Shown in pieces: positions 59,625-64,000 of a stretch of DNA of 64,000 bases; the stretch's first letter is position 1, and every line of letters starts with the position of its first letter. Source of the DNA: Patiria miniata (Eukaryota; Echinodermata; Asteroidea; Valvatida; Asterinidae). Below the pieces are notes generated by a model. It made no database searches. It was not told the DNA's origin and worked only from the letters and a program-made list of their open reading frames with translations. The position numbers and the translations under genes were made by a program. The stretch is from assembly GCF_015706575.1 (NCBI RefSeq), contig NW_024037051.1, forward strand, positions 310,001 through 374,000. Direction: 5' to 3'.

Positions 59625-62600
59625 CTAGAGATGAGTTTGTGGACAAACACAAGCTGTTTCGGATATTCGAAATACTCTGTGCACGTCATGAACAATCACT
59701 GACGTCACTAAAAATGTCATCTATAACAGCATATTATACGTACATGTCAAGTTATAACCAAATCGAAAATGTAAGTCTGTAAATATAGGCCTATAAAGAA
59801 CAAAATGCACCTTTAAGGGACGTCACATGACATTTGATGATGACATCACATGAATTTGTCTATAACCCATCTCGGCATTGGTACGATCACGAATTTCTTC
59901 TAGGACCATCTGTGGGTGATAGTCTAAGTGTGTACCAGGTCTAACGTCGATCGCATAATTTACAAAAGTGCAAAGTAGAGTGTTTTTAAAACGTGTACAA
60001 ACCCTATGGGGAAAAATGCATCTTTAATGTGACGTAACCCAACACCTGATGACGCCACGATCACAAATTTCTTCTTGGACCATCTGTGGGTGGTGGTCTA
60101 AGTATGTATTAAGTCTGAGGTCGATCGCATTTATGAAGGTGCCAAGGTGGAGCGTTTTAAAACGTGTACAAAACATATAGGGAAAATGTGCATCTTTAAT
60201 GTGAAGTAACGTGACACCTGATGACGTCACGATCTCGAATTTCTTCAAGAACCATCTGTGGGTGATGGTCTAAGTGTGTACCAAGTGTAACGTCCATCGG
60301 ATTTACAAAAGTGCCGAAATGGAGCGTTTTAATACATGTACAAACCCTATGGGGAAAAATGCATCTTTAATGTGACGTAACCTGACACTTGATGACGTCA
60401 CGATCACGAATTTCGTCTAGAACCATCTGTGGGTGGTGGTCTAAGTATGAATTAAGTTTAAAGTCGATCGGATTTACGAAAATGCCAAACTGGAGTGTTT
60501 TAAAACGTGTACAAAACATATGGGGGAAAATGCATCTTTAATGTGACGTAACCTGACACCTGATGACGTCACGATCACAAATTTCTTCTAGGACCATCTG
60601 TGGGTGGTGGTCTAAGTTTGTACCAAGTCTGAAATCAATCGGATTTAAAAAAGTGGCAAAGTGGACTGCCAGAAGAAACGTGTGTTAAACCTATGGAGAA
60701 AAAGTCTGAAAAAGGAGAAAAAAAAAAAAAGAAACTAGAGATGTGTTTGTGGACAAACACAAGCTGTTTCGGATATTCGAAATACTCTGTGCATGTGATG
60801 AACAATCAGTGACGTCACTAAAAATGTCATCTATAACAGCACATTATACGTACATGTCAAGTTATAACCAAATCGAACATAAAGGTCTGTAAATATAGGC
60901 CAATGAAGAACAAAATGCCCCTTTAAGGGACGTCACATGACATTTGATGATGACATCACATGAATGTTCATCTATAACCCATCTTGGCATTGGTACGATC
61001 ACGAATTTCTTCTAGGACCATCTGTAGGTGGTAGTCTAAGTGTATACCAGGTATAACGTCGATCGCATAATTTACAAAAGTGCCAAAGTAGAGTGTTTTA
61101 AAACGTGTACAAACCCTATGGGGAAAAATGCATCTTTAATGTGATGTAACCCAACACATGATGACGTCGCGATCACGAATTTCTTCTAGGACCATCTGTT
61201 GGTGGTGGTCTAAGTATGTATTAAGTCTGAGGTCGATCGCATTTATGAAGGTGCCAAGGTGGAGTGTTTTAAAACGTGTACAAAGCATATACGGAAAATG
61301 TGCATCTTTAATGTGAGATAGCGTAACAACTGATGACGTCACGATCACGAATTTCTTCTTGGACCATCTGTGGATGGTGGTCTAAGTATGTATTAAGTCT
61401 GAGGTCGATCGCATTTATGAAGGTGCCAAGGTGGAGTGTTTTAAAACGTGTACAAAGCATATAGGGAAAATGTGCATCTTTAATGTGAAGTAGCGTGACA
61501 ACTGATGACGTCACGATCACGAATTTCTTTAAGGACCATCTGTGGGTGATGGTCTCAGTGTGACCAAGTGTAACGTCGATCGTATTTACGAAAGTGCCGA
61601 AATGGAGCGTTTTAATACATGTACAAACCCTATGGGGGAAAAATGCATCTTTAATGTGACGTAACCTGACACTTGATGACGTCACGATCACGAATTTCGT
61701 CTAGAACCATCTGTGGGTGGTGGTCTAAGTATGAATTAAGTTTAAAGTCGATCGGGTTTACGAAGATGCCAAACTGGAGTGTTTTAAAACGTGTACAAAC
61801 ATATGGGGGAAAATGCATCTTTAATGTGACGTAACCAGACACTTGATGACGTCACAATCACGAATTTCGTCTAGAACCATCTGTGGGTGGTGGTTTAAGT
61901 ATGAATTAAGTTTAAAGTCGATCGGATTTACGAAGATGCCAAACTGGAGTGTTTTAAAAACGTGTACAAAACATATGGGGGAAAATGCATCTTTAATGTG
62001 ACGTAACCAGACACTTGATGACGTCACGATCACGAATTTCGTCTAGAACCATCTGTGGGTGGTGGTCTAAGTACGAATTAAGTTTAAAGTCGATCGGATT
62101 TACGAAGATGCCAAACTGGAGTGTTTTAAAACGTGTACAAAACATATGGGGAAAAATGCATCTTTAATGTAACGTAACCTGACACCTGATGACGTCACGA
62201 TCACAAATTTCTTCTAGGACCATCTGTGGGTGGTGGTCTAAGTATGTACCAAGTCTGAAATCAATCGGATTTAAAAAAGTGGCAAAGTGGACTGCCAGAA
62301 GAAACGTGTGTTAAACCTATGGAGAAAAAGTCTGAAAAAGGAGAAGAAAAAAAAAAAAAAAAAACTAGAGATGTGTTTGTGGACAAACACAAGCTGTTTC
62401 GGATATTCAAAATACTCTGTGCACGTGATGAACAATCAGTGACGTCACTAAAAAAGTCATCTATAACAGCACATTATACGTACATGTCAAGTTATAACCA
62501 AATCGAACATATAGGTCTATAAATATAGGCCTATGAAGAACAAAATGCCCCTTTAAGGGACGTCACATGACATTTGATGATGACATCACATGAATTTTCA

Positions 62601-63685
62601 TCTATAACCCATCTCGGCATTGGTACGATTACGAATTTCCTCTAGGAGCATCTGTGGGTGGTAGTCTAAGTGTGTACCAGGTCTAACGTCGATCGCATAA
62701 TTTACAAAAGTGCCAAAGTAGAGTGTTTTAAAACGTGTACAAACCCTATGGGGAAAAATGCATCTTTAATGTGATGTAACCCAACACCTGATGACGTCAC
62801 GATCGCGCATTTCTTCTAGGACCATCTTTGGGTGGTGGTCTAAAAATGTATCAAGACTGAGGTCGATCGGATTTACGAAGGTGCCAAATTGGAGTGTTTT
62901 AAAACGTGTACAAAACATATGGGGAAAAACGCATCTTTAATGTGACGTAACCTGACACTTGATGACGTCACGATCACGAATTTCGTCTAGAACCATCTGT
63001 GGGTGGTGGTCTAAGTATGAATCAAGTTTAAAGTCGATCGGATTTACGAAGATGCCAAACTGGTGTGTTTTAAAACGTGTACAAAACATATGGGGCAAAA
63101 TGCATCTTTAATTTGATGTAACCTGACACCTGATGACGTCATGATCACAAATTTCTTCTAGGACCATCTGTGGGTGGTGGTCTAAGTGTGTACCAAGTGT
63201 AACGTCGATCGGATTTACGAAAGTGCCTAAATGGAGCGTTTTAATACATGTACAAACCCTATGGGCAAAAATGCATCTTTATGTGACGTAAACCTGACAC
63301 TTGATGACGTCATGATCAAATTTCTTCTAGGACCATCTGTAGTGGTGGTCTAAGTATGTACCAAGTCTGAAATCAATCGGATTTAAAAAGTGGCAAAGTG
63401 GACTTGTAGAAGAAACGTGTGTTAAACCTATGGAGAAAAAGTCTGAAAAAGGAGAAAAAAAAAAAAAAAAAAAAAAAAAAAGAAAAAAGAAAAAAAAATC
63501 TTAACGAAAACAAGAGCTGTTTCGGTGTGTCACCGAAACAGCTAAAAAGAAAAAAGAAAAAAAAAAATCTAACGAAAACAAGAGCTGTTTCGGTGTGTAA
63601 CCGAAACAGCTAAAAAAAAATGAAAAAAAGAAAAAAAAAAATCTAACGGAAACAAGAGCTGTTTCGGTGTGTAACCGAAACAGCT
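59625..63685. mobile_element. Helentron-like array, three composites plus three terminal hairpins (contig C)
   Basis: Composites start at 59625, 60735 and 62365 with CTAGAGATG and a GTTTGTGGACAAAC stem. Each has a unique head of about 250 bp, then 5, 8 and 5 units of about 172 bp, then a tail ending in A runs. The right end (63515-63543, 63582-63610, 63657-63685) has three copies of a 12-bp-stem hairpin starting AGCTGTTTCGGT, each followed by CTAA. The insertion site is an A run with at most one duplicated base, and no protein is encoded. Hairpins, CTAA/CTAG ends, lack of a real target duplication and a core of about 170-bp tandem units fit non-autonomous Helentron or pearl-type elements. Comparison with contig B (20889) defines both borders. 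Confidence 0.72.
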
Positions 63686-64000
63686 AAAATATAAAATATG
63701 CAACTAACACTGCAAGAAATGAATTCAAATCGCCACAATGCAAAATTAATCATGAAATTACTCCTTGACACTCTCAAGGGGCGTGACCCCTCCCTCCGCC
63801 ACTTGATTGTTTTTGTACGTGGCCGCTGGGGGCGCAAAGATGTGCTAAAGCCGTTGACGCAAATTACGAGCAAGTTCGGGCAAGGGCCCTTAGTCGACAA
63901 ACGATTGATTTGTATCGCAACTTACGCCTGCGCACTGATTGCAACGTGCGAACGTCTCTAGTCAAAACGCTGATCAAAATGTCATCGCAGATAGGCCCTA
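63686..64000. repeat. right flank of the insertion, copy of about 20890-21207
   Basis: Continues the sequence of 59312-59624 as in contig B, with one extra A near the end. It contains no gene that I recognise. Confidence 0.85.

Noticed and set aside
61136..62033. Similar minus-strand frames of 63-127 codons repeated many times
   Set aside because: They are translations of the 172-bp repeat unit (multiples of unit length) and differ by random stops.

Overview
The window is eukaryotic, metazoan nuclear DNA. Coding information lies in short exons with GT/AG borders, exons are separated by introns of about 0.2-1.7 kb, and the space between genes is full of small transposons, foldback elements, minisatellites and long C or G runs. 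A globin gene built of many tandem domains, beside a gene made of VWC, MIB/HERC2 and SRCR modules, points to a marine deuterostome, most likely an echinoderm (sea urchin or sea star). A hemichordate or amphioxus is less likely but not excluded.

Layout. Two runs of exactly 500 N (12676-13175 and 58812-59311) divide the window into contig A (1-12675), contig B (13176-58811) and contig C (59312-64000). Contig A is an almost exact second copy of 30760-43106 in contig B and stops at the gap. Contig C starts as a near copy of 20579-21207 in contig B but carries a 4.06-kb insertion of a tandem-repeat element. Much of this redundancy may therefore be an assembly product (haplotigs or overlapping contigs) rather than real tandem duplication.

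Genes. Both recognisable genes are on the minus strand. (1) 24392-35381: a polydomain globin gene with at least six globin domains. Five are complete, with three exons each and introns at the classical B12.2 and G7.0 positions. The sixth, most 5' domain has only exons 2 and 3. The last domain ends in a stop codon. Every domain starts and ends in phase 2, so the three-exon cassette can multiply without breaking the frame. Part of the same gene is repeated in contig A (1-4949). (2) 44512-53237: a modular, probably secreted or cell-surface protein, reading 5' to 3' VWC - X - VWC - X - VWC - X - MIB/HERC2 - broken SRCR. X is a module of about 152 residues with four cysteines that I cannot name. 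The 5' ends of both genes are unresolved, and no signal peptide or transmembrane segment was found.

The remainder (4950-12675, 13176-24391, 35382-44511, 53238-64000) shows no convincing further gene. It holds Mutator-like elements with 9-bp target duplications, piggyBac-like TTAA elements, a CAGGGCGAGTC-ended family, tRNA-derived SINEs, and a large Helentron-like array of about 172-bp units. One 150-bp orphan open segment (7334-7483, repeated at 37771-37920) looks exon-like. I see no functional link between the globin and VWC genes beyond shared strand and neighbourhood.
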